A stretch of DNA of 64,000 nt, taken from JAFNAG01 sp963739235 (GTDB lineage: Bacteria > Acidobacteriota > UBA6911). Shown one piece after another: positions 63,717 to 64,000 of the stretch. A program made the position numbers and the translations under genes. The stretch is taken from contig CAVTZY010000017.1 of NCBI GenBank assembly GCA_963739235.1, forward strand, positions 62,001 through 126,000, given 5' to 3'. The stretch's first letter is position 1, and each line of letters opens with the position of its first letter. Under the pieces are notes generated by a model, which had not been told where the DNA came from, made no database searches, and saw nothing but the letters and a program-made list of their open reading frames with translations.

Positions 63717-64000
63717 ATGGCGAACCGAACACAACGTTCGACGAACTTTTCGGCCGGGCACGTTTCACTTGCCACGCTGGCCGTATGGGCTGGGGAGAGT
63801 GAGTCCCTGGCACAAGGCGCGACACAAGTGCCCGTGGTTTACAGCGCAGCCTATGGCTACCCCGATGTAGATACGTGGATGGAGGTAGCACTGGGCCGCA
63901 AGGCAGGCCATATTTATAGCCGCAACAGTAATCCCACTGTGAGTGTCTTTGAAGAGAAGATCCGCGCCCTTGAAGGAGCACAGGCAGCGACCAGCTTTTG
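63717..64000 (+). CDS. Cys/Met-metabolism PLP-dependent enzyme, N-terminal part (cut by window end)
   Basis: ATG 63717 with AAGAGGAG upstream. The 94 visible residues have the start of the cystathionine gamma-synthase/methionine gamma-lyase/O-acetylhomoserine sulfhydrylase family: FSLATLAVWAGE-like segment, VPVVYSAAYGYPDVDTW and YSRNSNPTVSVFEEKIRALEGAQAATSF, which leads into the cofactor phosphate-binding region. The PLP lysine lies outside the window, so the exact reaction cannot be told. Confidence 0.85.
   Translation, partial: MANRTQRSTNFSAGHVSLATLAVWAGESESLAQGATQVPVVYSAAYGYPDVDTWMEVALGRKAGHIYSRNSNPTVSVFEEKIRALEGAQAATSF

Noticed and set aside
1..64000. CRISPR arrays, tRNA and rRNA genes, replication origin
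   Set aside because: No regularly spaced direct repeats, cloverleaf sequence or rRNA-like sequence was recognised by eye; a covariance-model search would be needed to exclude small RNAs.

Overview
The window is best read as a piece of an Acidobacteriota chromosome, probably a Solibacter/Bryobacter- or Vicinamibacter-like soil lineage. The pointers are a very long two-part ABC permease of the acidobacterial ADOP type behind its PadR regulator, a TIGR03435-type soil protein, a VWFA-related acidobacterial domain protein next to a TPR protein, FecR-type proteins, several secreted glycoside hydrolases, and moderately high GC. This is inferred from gene families; no rRNA or tRNA gene was seen.

Layout. 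1-2 kb: end of a DDE transposase and a palindromic spacer. 2-6.5 kb (minus): secreted GH2 beta-galactosidase and a DUF1801 protein. 6.7-10.4 kb (minus): a dmsABC-type molybdoenzyme operon with a decayed IS3 element just upstream. 12-17.5 kb (plus): fused 2-oxoacid dehydrogenase E1, an unidentified small ORF coupled to fumarylacetoacetase, a heme-oxygenase-like putative diiron protein, and a DinB-like protein. 17.7-20.1 kb (minus): an ECF sigma factor fused in frame to a membrane FecR-like domain, followed by a small exported protein. 20.5-21.4 kb: PAP2 phosphatase. 21.5-26.2 kb (minus): four overlapping glycan genes (GT2, GT4, phosphodiesterase, GT4), the phosphodiesterase frameshifted. 26.7-31.6 kb: STAS protein, IS remnant, and a WD40 gene apparently split by an IS1380 element. 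31.7-34.4 kb: MFS transporter coupled to a malonyl-CoA-synthetase-like enzyme. 35-48.9 kb: small secreted proteins, PadR/ADOP, TIGR03435, an M48-like protein without its HExxH, a frameshifted double-FecR protein, VWFA and TPR proteins. 48.9-52.4 kb: a decayed IS66 element carrying a DruA-like (DUF4338) gene. 52.4-64 kb: small proteins, truncated tyrosine recombinase, TAT-exported GH127, a RelE/Phd toxin-antitoxin pair, a membrane redoxin with an in-frame TGA, a GHL10 glycosidase, and the start of a Cys/Met PLP enzyme.

The strongest unusual signal is at 59993-60802. A membrane-anchored AhpC/TSA-like redoxin has TGA exactly where the first cysteine of its CxxC should be, the frame stays open and conserved afterwards, and a 6-bp hairpin follows at the spacing expected for a bacterial SECIS element. 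It is best explained as a selenoprotein.

The window is rich in mobile DNA and dispersed repeats: IS3, IS1380, IS66, an unclassified transposase, transposase and integrase fragments, three copies of an 85-bp palindrome at gene 3' ends, and a 165-bp repeat that contains a ribosome-binding-site hairpin and start codon. Several frameshifts occur in otherwise well preserved genes; they may be real decay or consensus errors.
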